From: Alteraurantiacibacter aestuarii
GTDB taxonomy: Bacteria; Pseudomonadota; Alphaproteobacteria; Sphingomonadales; Sphingomonadaceae
Reading direction: 5' to 3'
Length of the DNA: 64,000 nucleotides
Assembly: GCF_009827405.1 (NCBI RefSeq)
Contig: NZ_WTYY01000002.1
Location: forward strand, 372,001 to 436,000
Shown: positions 34,238-43,603 of the stretch, in pieces
How the letters are laid out: each line of letters starts with the position of its first letter
How positions within the stretch are numbered: the stretch's first letter is position 1
Translations under genes and position numbers: made by a program
The notes under the pieces: model-generated
Told to the model about the DNA's origin: nothing
The model's database searches: none
The model's input: only the letters and a program-made list of their open reading frames with translations

Positions 34238-36364
34238 GTGGCTGACAAATCCGAATGGCAGGCCAAGGCCTCCAAAGAGGTGAAAGGCCGCGACCTCACC
34301 TGGCACACGCCCGAAGGCATCGCGATCCAGCCGCTCTACACCGCTGAAGACGCCCCTGCCGATCCCGGCCTGCCGGGCTTCGCGCCCTTCACGCGCGGGC
34401 CTTATGCCAGCATGTACACCGGCCGCCCGTGGACGATCCGGCAGTATGCGGGCTTCTCCACCGCCGAGGATTCCAACGCCTTCTACCGCCGCAACCTCGC
34501 CGCCGGGCAAAAGGGACTGAGCGTGGCTTTCGACCTCGCCACGCACCGCGGGTATGACTCCGATCATCCGCGCGTTGTCGGCGATGTCGGCAAGGCGGGC
34601 GTGGCCATCGATACGGTGGCCGACATGCAGATCCTGTTTGACCAGATCCCGCTCGGTGAAATGAGTGTTTCGATGACAATGAACGGCGCGGTTATCCCGG
34701 TCATGGCCTTCTATATCGTGGCGGCGGAACGGCAGGGCGTTTCGCGCGATCAGCTGTCCGGGACGATCCAGAACGACATTCTCAAGGAGTTCATGGTCCG
34801 CAACACCTACATCTATCCGCCGCAGCCAAGCATGCGGATTGTGTCGGACATTATCGCCTATTGTTCCGCCGAAATGCCGCGTTTCAACTCGATCTCCATC
34901 AGCGGCTATCACATGCATGAAGCGGGTGCGACGGCGGTGCAGGAGCTCGCCTTCACCATCGCCGACGGCAAGGAATATGTGAAACGCGCCGTGGCAGCGG
35001 GCCAGCATATCGATGATTTCGCCCCGCGCCTGTCGTTCTTCTTCGGCATAGGCATGAATGTGTTCATGGAGGTCGCCAAGCTGCGCGCTGCACGAACGCT
35101 GTGGCATGAGGTGATGGAGGGGCTTGGGGCGCAAAATCCCAAGTCAAAGATGCTGCGCACCCATTGCCAGACGTCCGGCGTGTCGCTGCAGGAGCAGGAC
35201 CCCTACAACAATGTCATCCGCACCACGGTGGAGGCGATGGCGGCCATCTTGGGCGGCACGCAAAGCCTGCACACCAATGCGCTGGATGAGGCGCTGGCCC
35301 TGCCGACCGATTTTTCCGCCCGCATCGCCCGCAACACGCAGCTGGTGCTGGCCGAGGAGACGGGCATCACCAATGTCGTCGATCCGCTGGGCGGCAGCTA
35401 TTATGTCGAGGCTCTGACAGCGGAACTGGCCGACAAGGCGCGCGAACTGATGGCCGAGGTGGACGCGCTTGGCGGCATGACCGCAGCTGTCGCCAGCGGC
35501 ATGCCCAAGCGCCGCATCGAAGAAGCCGCTGCCGCCAGGCAGGCGCGCGTGGACCGGGGCGAAGACGTGGTGGTGGGGGTGAACAAATATCCATCCGAAG
35601 ACCGCTCCCGCATCGACACGCTCGACATTGATAATCACGCCGTGCGGCTTGGGCAGATCACGCGCCTTGCCAAGGTGCGAAGTGGCCGTGATGAAGCTGC
35701 ATGCAAGGCGGCCCTGGACGCATTGCGAGAGGGTGCAAGGGGGGACGGCAACCTGCTCGCCCTCGCCGTGGAAGCGGCCCGCGCCGATGCGACACTGGGC
35801 GAGATTTCCGCCGCGATGGAGGACGTGTTCGGCCGCTATGGCACAACCCCCACACCCGTCACCGGCGTCTATAAGCAGGCCTATGCCGGCGATGCCCGCT
35901 ATGCGCAGGTGATCGCCGGAGTAGAGGCAGTGACCGCCCGCCTTGGCCGCAAACCGCGCCTGCTGGTGGCCAAGATGGGGCAGGATGGGCACGATCGCGG
36001 CGCCAATGTCATCGCCGGGGCCTTTGCCGGAATGGGCTTTGACGTCACCAGCGGGCCGCTGTTCCAGACACCGCAAGAAACCGCTACAATGGCGCTGGAA
36101 CTGGACGTGGATGCGGTCGGCGCAAGCTCGCTGGCGGCTGGTCACAAGACGCTCGTGCCCGAACTGATCCAGCATCTTCGCGAAGCAGGCCGCGCCGATA
36201 TCAAGGTGGTGGCAGGTGGCGTTATTCCGCCGCAAGACTATGATTTCCTGCGCGAAGCAGGTGTGCAGGGCATTTACGGCCCCGGCTCCAACGTGGTCGA
36301 ATGCGCAGCCGATATGCTTCGCCTGCTGGGGCATAATATGCCGCCGATTGAGGACCCTGAATGA
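34238..36364 (+). CDS. mcm: methylmalonyl-CoA mutase (single-chain)
   Basis: The 708-residue B12-dependent enzyme converts R-methylmalonyl-CoA to succinyl-CoA. The catalytic barrel has the [29 protein letters not shown] substrate loop. The C-terminal cobalamin domain has the [25 protein letters not shown] motif (D-x-H-x-x-G), [10 protein letters not shown] and [11 protein letters not shown] prefer the GTG at 34238, which has GGGGGAG about 7 bases upstream. The ATG at 34220 belongs to the REP-like repeat and would have no ribosome binding site. Its stop overlaps bioB. Confidence 0.92.
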   Translation: MADKSEWQAKASKEVKGRDLTWHTPEGIAIQPLYTAEDAPADPGLPGFAPFTRGPYASMYTGRPWTIRQYAGFSTAEDSNAFYRRNLAAGQKGLSVAFDLATHRGYDSDHPRVVGDVGKAGVAIDTVADMQILFDQIPLGEMSVSMTMNGAVIPVMAFYIVAAERQGVSRDQLSGTIQNDILKEFMVRNTYIYPPQPSMRIVSDIIAYCSAEMPRFNSISISGYHMHEAGATAVQELAFTIADGKEYVKRAVAAGQHIDDFAPRLSFFFGIGMNVFMEVAKLRAARTLWHEVMEGLGAQNPKSKMLRTHCQTSGVSLQEQDPYNNVIRTTVEAMAAILGGTQSLHTNALDEALALPTDFSARIARNTQLVLAEETGITNVVDPLGGSYYVEALTAELADKARELMAEVDALGGMTAAVASGMPKRRIEEAAAARQARVDRGEDVVVGVNKYPSEDRSRIDTLDIDNHAVRLGQITRLAKVRSGRDEAACKAALDALREGARGDGNLLALAVEAARADATLGEISAAMEDVFGRYGTTPTPVTGVYKQAYAGDARYAQVIAGVEAVTARLGRKPRLLVAKMGQDGHDRGANVIAGAFAGMGFDVTSGPLFQTPQETATMALELDVDAVGASSLAAGHKTLVPELIQHLREAGRADIKVVAGGVIPPQDYDFLREAGVQGIYGPGSNVVECAADMLRLLGHNMPPIEDPE

Positions 36365-37368
36365 CCCAAATCCGCACCGACTGGACCCGCGAGGAAATCG
36401 CCGCGCTGTTTGACCTGCCGTTCACTGAACTGGTCTTCCGCGCCGCCGAAACGCACCGCCTGCACCATGCCGCAGACGAGGTGCAATTGTGCACTCTGCT
36501 GTCGATCAAGACCGGCGGTTGCCCGGAAGACTGCGGCTATTGCAGCCAAAGCGTGAAGGCTGACAGCGGCGTTGAGGCGACCAAGCTGATGGACGTGCAA
36601 CAAGTCCTCCAGCGCGCCGCGCAGGCCAAGGATGCGGGCAGCCAGCGCTTCTGCATGGGCGCGGCATGGCGCAATCCCAAGGACCGCGACATGCCCGCGA
36701 TTGTGCAGATCGTGGCCGGTGTGCGCGCCATGGGGCTGGAAACCTGCATGACGCTGGGCATGTTGACGCCCCAACAGGCCGATATGCTGGCCGAGGCGGG
36801 CCTCGATTACTACAACCACAATATCGACACCGGGCCGGAATATTACGAACGGGTTATCACCACGCGCAATTATCAGGACCGGCTGGATACGCTGGGTAAC
36901 GTCCGCCAATCGGGCATCAACGTCTGTTCGGGCGGCATCGTCGGCATGGGCGAAACGCGCAGCGATCGGGTGGGCTTCGTCCACACGCTGGCAACCTTGG
37001 AGCGGCATCCCGAAAGCGTGCCGGTCAATGCGCTGGTGCCGGTAAAAGGCACGGTGCTGGGCGATATGCTGGCGGATACACCGCTGGCGAAAATCGACGA
37101 TATCGAATTCATCCGCACCATCGCCGTGGCGCGCATCTGCATGCCGCTAAGCATGGTGCGCCTGTCTGCAGGCCGCGAGTCCATGAGCGAGGCCACGCAG
37201 GCCATGTGTTTCATGGCTGGGGCGAACTCGATCTTCACCGGCGACAAGCTCCTCACCGCGCCCAATGCGGGCGATGATGAGGATGCGGCGATGTTTGCGC
37301 GGCTGGGGTTAACGCCGATGCAGGGCGCGGAACCGATGCGGGCGTGCAAAATGGCGGCGGCGGAATGA
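36361..37368 (+). CDS. bioB: biotin synthase
   Basis: The 335-residue radical SAM enzyme inserts sulfur into dethiobiotin. It has [18 protein letters not shown] (CxxxCxxC cluster), [27 protein letters not shown] and the C-terminal [13 protein letters not shown]. It starts within the stop of methylmalonyl-CoA mutase (ATGA) and itself overlaps the next gene. Location between the mutase and the biotin-carrying PccA suggests co-expression of biotin supply with biotin enzymes. The other bio genes are not in this window. Confidence 0.95.
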   Translation: MTQIRTDWTREEIAALFDLPFTELVFRAAETHRLHHAADEVQLCTLLSIKTGGCPEDCGYCSQSVKADSGVEATKLMDVQQVLQRAAQAKDAGSQRFCMGAAWRNPKDRDMPAIVQIVAGVRAMGLETCMTLGMLTPQQADMLAEAGLDYYNHNIDTGPEYYERVITTRNYQDRLDTLGNVRQSGINVCSGGIVGMGETRSDRVGFVHTLATLERHPESVPVNALVPVKGTVLGDMLADTPLAKIDDIEFIRTIAVARICMPLSMVRLSAGRESMSEATQAMCFMAGANSIFTGDKLLTAPNAGDDEDAAMFARLGLTPMQGAEPMRACKMAAAE

Positions 37369-37937
37369 GAACGCAGGCGACATTGCTGGTGCTCGCCGCC
37401 GCATTTTCCCTGCTTCCTGCCAGCGCTTCCGGGCAAGTTGCGGATGACGCGATCACGCAGTTCGAAACGCTGGAGGATGCCATGGCGCAGCCGGGCCTTT
37501 CGCGCACCCAGCGCTTCGCAGCGGGCGATAAGTGGTGCCACGGCCCGGCATATCCCGGCGAGTTGACGTGCTCCCAGCAGCTTGCCGCGCTGGCTGAAGG
37601 CGAGCTTGAGACGACATGGGACCAGTCGGTGCTGATTGCCGACGTTGCTGACAGTTACCTGCGCGATGAGTGCACACGCGAAGACAGCACCACCGGCTGC
37701 AATATCCCGGCCTTGATGGACCTGCTCACCTTGTCGCAAGAGGCATGGCGGGATTATGCCGCCGCCCAGTGCGAAGCCGAAGCGCACAGGGGGCGTGGCG
37801 GCTGGGGTGGAACTGCCGACCGCAATTTCTGCAGCGCGCGTCTTGCCGCCGTGCGGGCTGACGAAATTGAGGATATGATGCGCTTCTATCGTGCCCAGTT
37901 CGGGCCAGAACTAGACTTGGGGGAGGAAACTCAATGA
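37365..37937 (+). CDS. secreted LprI-like (DUF1311) protein
   Basis: The 190-residue protein has a signal peptide ([23 protein letters not shown]). A Cys-rich periplasmic domain follows, with Cys near [40 protein letters not shown] and FCSARLAA. The helical pattern with [29 protein letters not shown] matches lysozyme-inhibitor LprI N-terminal (DUF1311) proteins. It overlaps bioB and metY by 4 bases each, so it is translationally coupled to both. Its link to these metabolic genes is unclear. Confidence 0.72.
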   Translation: MRTQATLLVLAAAFSLLPASASGQVADDAITQFETLEDAMAQPGLSRTQRFAAGDKWCHGPAYPGELTCSQQLAALAEGELETTWDQSVLIADVADSYLRDECTREDSTTGCNIPALMDLLTLSQEAWRDYAAAQCEAEAHRGRGGWGGTADRNFCSARLAAVRADEIEDMMRFYRAQFGPELDLGEETQ

Positions 37938-39220
37938 CCAACCAACGCCTCGAAACACTCACTGTCCACGCTGGCTGCGAGCCTGATCCCACCACCAAGG
38001 CGCGGATCACGCCGATCTACCAGACGGCCAGTTACGTGTTCGACGATGCCGAGCATGCGGCCAAGCTGTTCTCGCTGCAGGAATTCGGCAATATCTACAC
38101 CCGCATCATGAACCCCACCAATGCCGCGCTGGAAGGCAAGATCGCGGCGCTGGAAGGCGGCGTGGGCGCGCTGGGTGTGGCATCGGGCCATGCGGCGCAG
38201 TTCATCGCCTTTCACACGCTGATGGAACCGGGCTGCAACATCGTCGCGGCGAAGAAGCTGTACGGCGGATCGCTCAACCAGATTGGCAACAGCTTCCAGA
38301 AATTCGGCTGGGAGGCGCGCTTTGTCGATGCCGATAATCTGGCAGAAGTGGCGGCGGCCATTGATGAGAATACCCGCGTGGTGTTCGTCGAAAGCCTCGC
38401 CAATCCCGGCGGCGTGGTGACGGATATCGCCGCGCTGGCCAAGGTCGCGCATGAAGCAGGCGTGCCGCTGATGGTGGACAACACCATGGCCAGCCCCGCC
38501 CTGTGCCGCCCGATTGAACATGGCGCCGATATTGTCGTTCATTCGACCACCAAATTCCTCAACGGCCATGGCAATTCGGTCGGCGGTCTGATCGTGGATT
38601 CGGGCAAGTTTGACTGGGCCGCCAGCGACAAGTTCCCCTCGCTCACCGCACCCAATCCGTCATACCACGGCGCGGTGCTGACCGATGCGCTGGCGCCGGT
38701 TGGCCCCATCGCCTTCATCATCGGGTGCCGGGTGCTGGGCCTGCGCGATCTGGGCCCGGCAATGGCTCCGCAAAACGCCTTCCTGACGCTGACCGGCATG
38801 GAGACGCTGGCGCTGCGGATGGAGCGGCATTGCAGCAATGCGCTGGCGCTGGCCACATGGCTGAAGGCGCATCCCAAGGTTGGCTGGGTGTCCTATGCCG
38901 GCCTGCCGGACGATCCCTATCACGCATTGGCGCAGCAATATCTGGGCGGCCTCGGCGGCGCGGTGTTCACCTTCGGGCTGAAGGGCGGATTTGAGGCAGG
39001 CGTCAAGCTGGTCGAAGGCGTGGAGCTGTTCAGCCACCTGGCCAATATCGGCGACACCCGCAGCCTGATCATCCACCCCGCCTCCACCACCCACAGCCAG
39101 CTTTCGGCAGAGGAACTGGTTGCGGCTGGTGCGGGTCCGGACGTGGTGCGTGTGTCCGTGGGGATTGAGCATATCGACGATATCATTGCCGATCTGGATG
39201 CCGGACTGGCGAAGGTTTGA
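37934..39220 (+). CDS. metY: O-acetylhomoserine sulfhydrylase
   Basis: The 428-residue PLP enzyme is of the Cys/Met metabolism family. Its PLP lysine lies in VHSTTKFLNGHGNSVGG. QTASYVFDDAEHAAKLF, GNIYTRIMNPTNAALEGKIAALEGG and FSHLANIGDTRSLIIHPASTTHSQLS are typical of O-acetylhomoserine aminocarboxypropyltransferase, which makes homocysteine from O-acetylhomoserine and sulfide. Length (about 430) fits MetY rather than the shorter MetZ/MetB. The start overlaps the LprI-like gene (ATGA), and GGGAGGAAAC precedes it. Confidence 0.9.
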   Translation: MTNQRLETLTVHAGCEPDPTTKARITPIYQTASYVFDDAEHAAKLFSLQEFGNIYTRIMNPTNAALEGKIAALEGGVGALGVASGHAAQFIAFHTLMEPGCNIVAAKKLYGGSLNQIGNSFQKFGWEARFVDADNLAEVAAAIDENTRVVFVESLANPGGVVTDIAALAKVAHEAGVPLMVDNTMASPALCRPIEHGADIVVHSTTKFLNGHGNSVGGLIVDSGKFDWAASDKFPSLTAPNPSYHGAVLTDALAPVGPIAFIIGCRVLGLRDLGPAMAPQNAFLTLTGMETLALRMERHCSNALALATWLKAHPKVGWVSYAGLPDDPYHALAQQYLGGLGGAVFTFGLKGGFEAGVKLVEGVELFSHLANIGDTRSLIIHPASTTHSQLSAEELVAAGAGPDVVRVSVGIEHIDDIIADLDAGLAKV

Positions 39221-39246
39221 TCACACCCATGTTCGCAATCAATTTT

Positions 39247-39336
39247 CGTCATGCTGAACTCGTTTCAGCATCCATCCGGCAAGCTGCGGCAACGCATCGA
39301 TTTGCGAAATGGACCCTGAAACAAGTTCAGGGTGAC
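39247..39336. repeat. REP-like double palindrome (copy 2)
   Basis: ATGCTGAACTCGTTTCAGCAT at about 39251-39271 and ACCCTGAAACAAGTTCAGGGT at about 39313-39333 are imperfect palindromes with about 41 bases between. It is the same element as 34135-34225 with the two halves in exchanged order. It lies between metY and pccA. The gap holds nothing else. Confidence 0.85.
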
Positions 39337-39353
39337 AGGGAAGGCAGGGTCTG

Positions 39354-41360
39354 ATGTTCACCAAAATCCTGATCGCCAATCGCGGCGAAATCGCCTGCCG
39401 GGTTATCACCACTGCGCGGCGCATGGGGATTGCCACGGTGGCGGTCTATTCCGATGCCGATGCGCGCGCGCCATTTGTGCGCATGGCGGATGAGGCGGTG
39501 CATATCGGTCCTGCTCCGGCGGCGGAGAGTTATCTGCTGGCGGACAAGATCATCGCAGCCTGCAAGGCAACTGGCGCACAGGCGGTGCATCCCGGCTATG
39601 GCTTCCTGTCCGAACGGGCCAGTTTCGTGGAAGCGCTGGAGGCCGAGGGCATCGCCTTTATCGGTCCGCCGGTGAACGCCATTGCGGCGATGGGTGACAA
39701 GATTGAATCCAAGCGGCTCGCCGCCAGGGCGGGCGTGAATACCGTTCCCGGCTCTGACGGTGAAATCTCCGATACGGCACATGCTTTGAAAGAAGCAAAC
39801 CGTATCGGTTATCCGGTGATGATGAAGGCCAGCGCGGGCGGCGGCGGCAAGGGCATGCGGCTGGCGTGGAATGATACGGACGTGGAGGACGGCTTCGAGG
39901 CCACCCAGCGAGAGGGGCTTCACAGCTTTGGCGATGAGCGCGTGTTCATTGAGAAATTCATCGAACACCCGCGTCATATCGAAATTCAGGTGCTGGGCGA
40001 CAAGCACGGCAATATCGTCCATCTGAATGAGCGTGAATGCTCGATCCAGCGCCGCCACCAGAAGGTGGTGGAGGAAGCCCCCTCCCCCTTCGTGACCCCC
40101 GAAATGCGCGCCAAGATGGGCGCACAGGCCATCGCGCTGGCGGCGGCGGTGGGGTATCACTCGGCAGGCACGGTGGAGCTGATCGTCAGCGGCGCAGACC
40201 CCACGGGCGAGAGCTTCTACTTCCTGGAAATGAACACCCGCCTGCAGGTGGAACACCCCGTGACAGAGGCGACCACCGGCATCGACCTGGTCGAACAGAT
40301 GATCCGCGTTGCCGCAGGTGAGGCGCTGCCGTTCACGCAAGCCGATATCGGCATTGACGGACACGCCATCGAAACGCGCGTCTATGCCGAGGACCCCTAT
40401 CGCGGCTTCCTGCCCAGCACCGGGCGGCTGGTGCGCTACAGACCACCGGCAAAGCCGTGGAGCGGGGGCTTGCGCGGGGTGGACAATGTCCGCGTGGATG
40501 ACGGCGTGGCCGAAGGCGGCGAGGTCTCCATCCATTACGACCCGATGATCGCCAAGCTGATCACCTGGGGCGAAACCCGCGATCAGGCGGCGGACCTGCA
40601 GATCCGCGCGCTCGACGATTTCGAGATCGAGGGGCCGGGCCATAACACCGATTTCCTCTCCGCCCTGATGCAGCATCCGCGCTTTCGCAGCGGGGACCTT
40701 TCCACCGGCTTCATTGCCGAGGAATATCCCGATGGCTTCTCCGGCGCTCCGGCAGATGAGGAGCGGTGCCGGGTGATCGCTGCCTGCGCGGCGGGCATGG
40801 AATTCACCCGCACGGCCCGCGCCGGGCGCACCACTGGCAAGATCGACGGAGCGCCGCCGCTGCCCGCCGACTGGGCGGTGTTCAACAATGGCCAGCAGTT
40901 CCATGTGACGCTGGGTGACGGCCATGCGATCGTCGATGGCCACCGGATCGATGGCACATGTTCATGGGCACCGGGCATGCGCCTGGCCGAAGCCACGGGC
41001 AGGACCGAGCGGCTGGGGCTGCAAGTCAGCCGCCAGCGCCATCGCTGGACGATCACCACCCACGGCCGCAGGCATCACACGCGTGTGCTGCCCGCAAGGC
41101 TGGCCCCGCTGACGCAGCACATGCTGGAAAAGACACCGCCCGATACATCCCGCCTGCTGATCTGCCCGATGCCCGGCCTGCTGATGAAGCTGCATGTGGA
41201 ACAAGGCGATGAGGTAGCTGCCGGTCAGCCACTGGCAACGATAGAGGCGATGAAGATGGAGAACATCCTGCGCGCCACCAAGGCCGGCACGATTGCCACC
41301 GTCAACGCTGCCGAAGGGGACAGCCTGGCGACTGATTTCGTGATCCTGGAGCTGGCATGA
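39354..41360 (+). CDS. pccA: propionyl-CoA carboxylase alpha subunit (biotin carboxylase + BCCP)
   Basis: The 668-residue protein combines a biotin carboxylase with a biotinyl domain. The carboxylase has GGGGKGMRLAW near residues 162-172, HIEIQVLGDKHGNIVHLNERECSIQRRHQKVVEE, and EMNTRLQVEHPVTE. A BT-like linker region (about 460-590) follows, then a biotinyl domain with IEAMKMENI (Lys634). This is the PCC/MCC alpha architecture, and the mce-mcm context favours propionyl-CoA. No beta subunit (pccB) is found in the window. Its carboxylase domain could also charge the orphan biotin carrier at 30883-31386, but there is no direct evidence. It overlaps the following gene by 4 bases. Confidence 0.88.
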   Translation: MFTKILIANRGEIACRVITTARRMGIATVAVYSDADARAPFVRMADEAVHIGPAPAAESYLLADKIIAACKATGAQAVHPGYGFLSERASFVEALEAEGIAFIGPPVNAIAAMGDKIESKRLAARAGVNTVPGSDGEISDTAHALKEANRIGYPVMMKASAGGGGKGMRLAWNDTDVEDGFEATQREGLHSFGDERVFIEKFIEHPRHIEIQVLGDKHGNIVHLNERECSIQRRHQKVVEEAPSPFVTPEMRAKMGAQAIALAAAVGYHSAGTVELIVSGADPTGESFYFLEMNTRLQVEHPVTEATTGIDLVEQMIRVAAGEALPFTQADIGIDGHAIETRVYAEDPYRGFLPSTGRLVRYRPPAKPWSGGLRGVDNVRVDDGVAEGGEVSIHYDPMIAKLITWGETRDQAADLQIRALDDFEIEGPGHNTDFLSALMQHPRFRSGDLSTGFIAEEYPDGFSGAPADEERCRVIAACAAGMEFTRTARAGRTTGKIDGAPPLPADWAVFNNGQQFHVTLGDGHAIVDGHRIDGTCSWAPGMRLAEATGRTERLGLQVSRQRHRWTITTHGRRHHTRVLPARLAPLTQHMLEKTPPDTSRLLICPMPGLLMKLHVEQGDEVAAGQPLATIEAMKMENILRATKAGTIATVNAAEGDSLATDFVILELA

Positions 41361-42169
41361 GCATGGACTATCTCGCCTATATCGACATGTTCCTGACCGG
41401 CGATGACGATGCTCTGGTGGAGCGCTTCTTCGCCGAAGACTGCGCCATGCATTCGGGCAGCGGCGTGCGCAGCGGCAAGCAGGGGATGCGCGAATTCCTG
41501 GCCTGGGCGCATGACGGCGTGCGCGAATGTCCGCGCATCCAGCATTATGTGCAGGACGAAAACACCATCTTTGCCGACATCGACATGGATTTCCACGCCA
41601 CCAGGCACCGCCCGGACTTCCCCTTTGGCGAGATGTTTCCCGGTGACAGCATCACGGTGAAATTCCTCGCCCGCTACGATCTGGATGATGCGGGCAGGAT
41701 CACCCGATTGACCACCGCCGCATGGCCGCCCGAACAGGGCGTGACCAGATTGGCTCCGCTGGGCGGACACCCCAGCCAGCTGGCGGCCTATGACGCATAC
41801 GCCGCCGCCTTTTCGGCGGGCGATCCGGCCCGCTACACGCGTTTCTACACCGATGACGTGGTGCTGGAACTCAGCAGCCTGCCGCCGATCCGCGGCGCGC
41901 AGGCCATTGCCGATTTCTACAGCGAGATGTTCAAATCGGTGCGCGAGACGCTGACCATCCATTCGCTCGATGCCGATGATGAGCGGTTGATCGTCGATTG
42001 CACCAGCCGCTTCACCGCCGTGCAGGACGCGCCCGATTTCGTGGTCGGGGCGCTGGCCAAGGGCGATTACATCGATGTGCGGGTGATCGTGACCTATGCC
42101 CTGCGCGAAGGCCGCATCTGCCATATCGGCGTGCAGCGCGGCGGGGAGCCGGTGACTACCCGCGCCTGA
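41357..42169 (+). CDS. cytoplasmic tandem NTF2/SnoaL-like protein
   Basis: The 270-residue protein has no signal peptide and two NTF2-like halves. The first starts YLAYIDMFLTGDDDALVERFFAEDCAMHSGSG (about residues 5-130), and the second YDAYAAAFSAGDPARYTRFYTDDVVLELSSLPPIRG (about 142-262). Both start with the family helix, an acidic turn and a G-x-x-G-like segment. It overlaps pccA (ATGA), so it is made with it. It is convergent with mocA and the ends overlap by 14 bases. Function unknown. It belongs to the same fold as the secreted paralogues but is a different branch. Confidence 0.72.
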   Translation: MSMDYLAYIDMFLTGDDDALVERFFAEDCAMHSGSGVRSGKQGMREFLAWAHDGVRECPRIQHYVQDENTIFADIDMDFHATRHRPDFPFGEMFPGDSITVKFLARYDLDDAGRITRLTTAAWPPEQGVTRLAPLGGHPSQLAAYDAYAAAFSAGDPARYTRFYTDDVVLELSSLPPIRGAQAIADFYSEMFKSVRETLTIHSLDADDERLIVDCTSRFTAVQDAPDFVVGALAKGDYIDVRVIVTYALREGRICHIGVQRGGEPVTTRA

Positions 42170-42749
42170 GCAATATCTGCTCTGCCCGCGCCAGATCGGC
42201 GGGCGTATCGATATCGATGAGCATGGCAGGATCAACTTGCACATGCTCAAGGTCGATCAGACTCGTCAAGAAGGCTGCTGCGCCGCGATCACCGCATGAC
42301 TTTTCAAGCTGCGGCAAATGGCATTTGTGGAACAACGCGGGCACTCCGGCATAGGTCGAACCAGACACGGTAGCGCTGGTGCCGGGCTGACACGCCAACT
42401 CGCGCAAATGTGCAGCGGTAATCAGCGGCATGTCCGCAAGAAGCACCAGCAGATCTCGATCCGCCTTCTGCGCATGGTTTGCCGCCAGAGCCAGCGATGT
42501 GCCAAGGCCCGCTTCCGCGCTGTGATTGACGATCAGGCTCCAGCCCGAAGCCAGTGCAAATTGCGGCGGGTCCTCTCCCACCACAATCACGCCTGCGGCA
42601 AGCCCCGCCCCTGCAACCGCATCCAGCACCCATTGCCCGACAGGCTTGCCAGCGCACAACGCATCCAGCTTGCCGCCGCCAAAGCGCGTTGCCCCGCCCG
42701 CTGCCAGCACGGCGACCAGCGGAGCCGGTTCAGCCACCGCGCGGTGCAT
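42156..42749 (-). CDS. mocA: MocA-like molybdenum cofactor cytidylyltransferase
   Basis: The 197-residue nucleotidyltransferase begins near PLVAVLAAGGATRFGGGKLDALCAGKPV, the LAAGxSxRxGxxK nucleotide-binding loop. It continues with DRDLLVLLADMPLI and later ALFHKCHLPQLEKSCGDRGA. MocA adds CMP to the molybdopterin cofactor of xanthine-oxidase-family enzymes. The ATG at 42749 lies 19 bases inside the end of the xdhC gene, so both are co-translated. The pairing with xdhC supports cofactor maturation over other sugar-nucleotide roles. Confidence 0.82.
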   Translation of the reverse strand: MHRAVAEPAPLVAVLAAGGATRFGGGKLDALCAGKPVGQWVLDAVAGAGLAAGVIVVGEDPPQFALASGWSLIVNHSAEAGLGTSLALAANHAQKADRDLLVLLADMPLITAAHLRELACQPGTSATVSGSTYAGVPALFHKCHLPQLEKSCGDRGAAAFLTSLIDLEHVQVDPAMLIDIDTPADLARAEQILLRRG

Positions 42750-43602
42750 GGTGCGGGTGGATCGCCTCATATTCACCCACCACGGAGGCGAGGATGGACA
42801 GCGCCAGCGCCACGGGTTCACGGCTGTGCTGGACAATGCCGATCGGGCTGGCGATGCGCGCCATCTGGCCGGGCGCAACGCCGCTGGCCAGCAGGCGCTC
42901 GGCCCGCTCCTCGCGCGCGGTCTGACCGCCCTGCGCGCCGATGAAGAAGGCCGGTGTTTGGAGCGCCCATTGCAGGATCGCCTGCTCCCATTCGTGATCG
43001 TGGAACAGCAGGATCACCGCGCACCATCTGTCGATGGCGATGCCGCTGGGGGACTTGCCCAGCGAAAGATCGGAAGATCGGCCCTCGCTCCCGTCCTTGC
43101 TGTGGGTTTCGACTGCCAGCCCTGCCGTCCGCGCGAGAAGGGCCAGCGCATCGAGTTCCGGCCCCTCGCCAAACAGCGCCAGCCGCAGCGCCGGGACATA
43201 ATGACGCTGTGCCAGTGCTCCCATCGGCAAGGCCAGCATCGCTGCCTCCCGCCGGTCAAGCTTTGCCACCACATCGCGGCAGGCCGCATGATCGGGAGCG
43301 GGATCGACCAGTATGTCGAGGCCACTGCCGCATGGCAGGCGAAAATCGATCATCGGGGAGCCGGCGCCAAAGCGCATTACCCGGCGCTCCCCGCCCTTGG
43401 CGATCTCTGCCGCAAGCTGGTTTTCAAGGCAGCCATCGGCCAGGCTGCCAACAACGCTGCCATCAGCGCGCACAGCCAGCTGCGCGCCAAGGCGGCGCGA
43501 GAAACTGCCTTCGATATGGGTTATCGTGCACAGACCAACGCCCTGCGCGCACGCGGCGCGCAGGGCGTCATGGTCGTTTCCCAGCGCAGCCGCGCTCAGC
43601 AC
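42730..43602 (-). CDS. xdhC: XdhC-family molybdoenzyme maturation factor
   Basis: The 290-residue protein has the XdhC/CoxI signature. An N-terminal part has GVGLCTITHIEGSFSRRLGAQLAVRADGSVVGSLADGCLENQLAAEI, then ALRLALFGEGPELDALALLARTAG as a Rossmann-like domain, and the closing AFFIGAQGGQTAREERAERLLASG and ARIASPIGI. XdhC proteins carry the sulfurated cofactor to xanthine dehydrogenase or CO dehydrogenase-like enzymes. None of those structural genes is in the window. The start is a GTG at 43602, two bases after the MBL-fold gene stop. Confidence 0.85.
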   Translation of the reverse strand: MLSAAALGNDHDALRAACAQGVGLCTITHIEGSFSRRLGAQLAVRADGSVVGSLADGCLENQLAAEIAKGGERRVMRFGAGSPMIDFRLPCGSGLDILVDPAPDHAACRDVVAKLDRREAAMLALPMGALAQRHYVPALRLALFGEGPELDALALLARTAGLAVETHSKDGSEGRSSDLSLGKSPSGIAIDRWCAVILLFHDHEWEQAILQWALQTPAFFIGAQGGQTAREERAERLLASGVAPGQMARIASPIGIVQHSREPVALALSILASVVGEYEAIHPHHAPRGG

Positions 43603-43603
43603 A

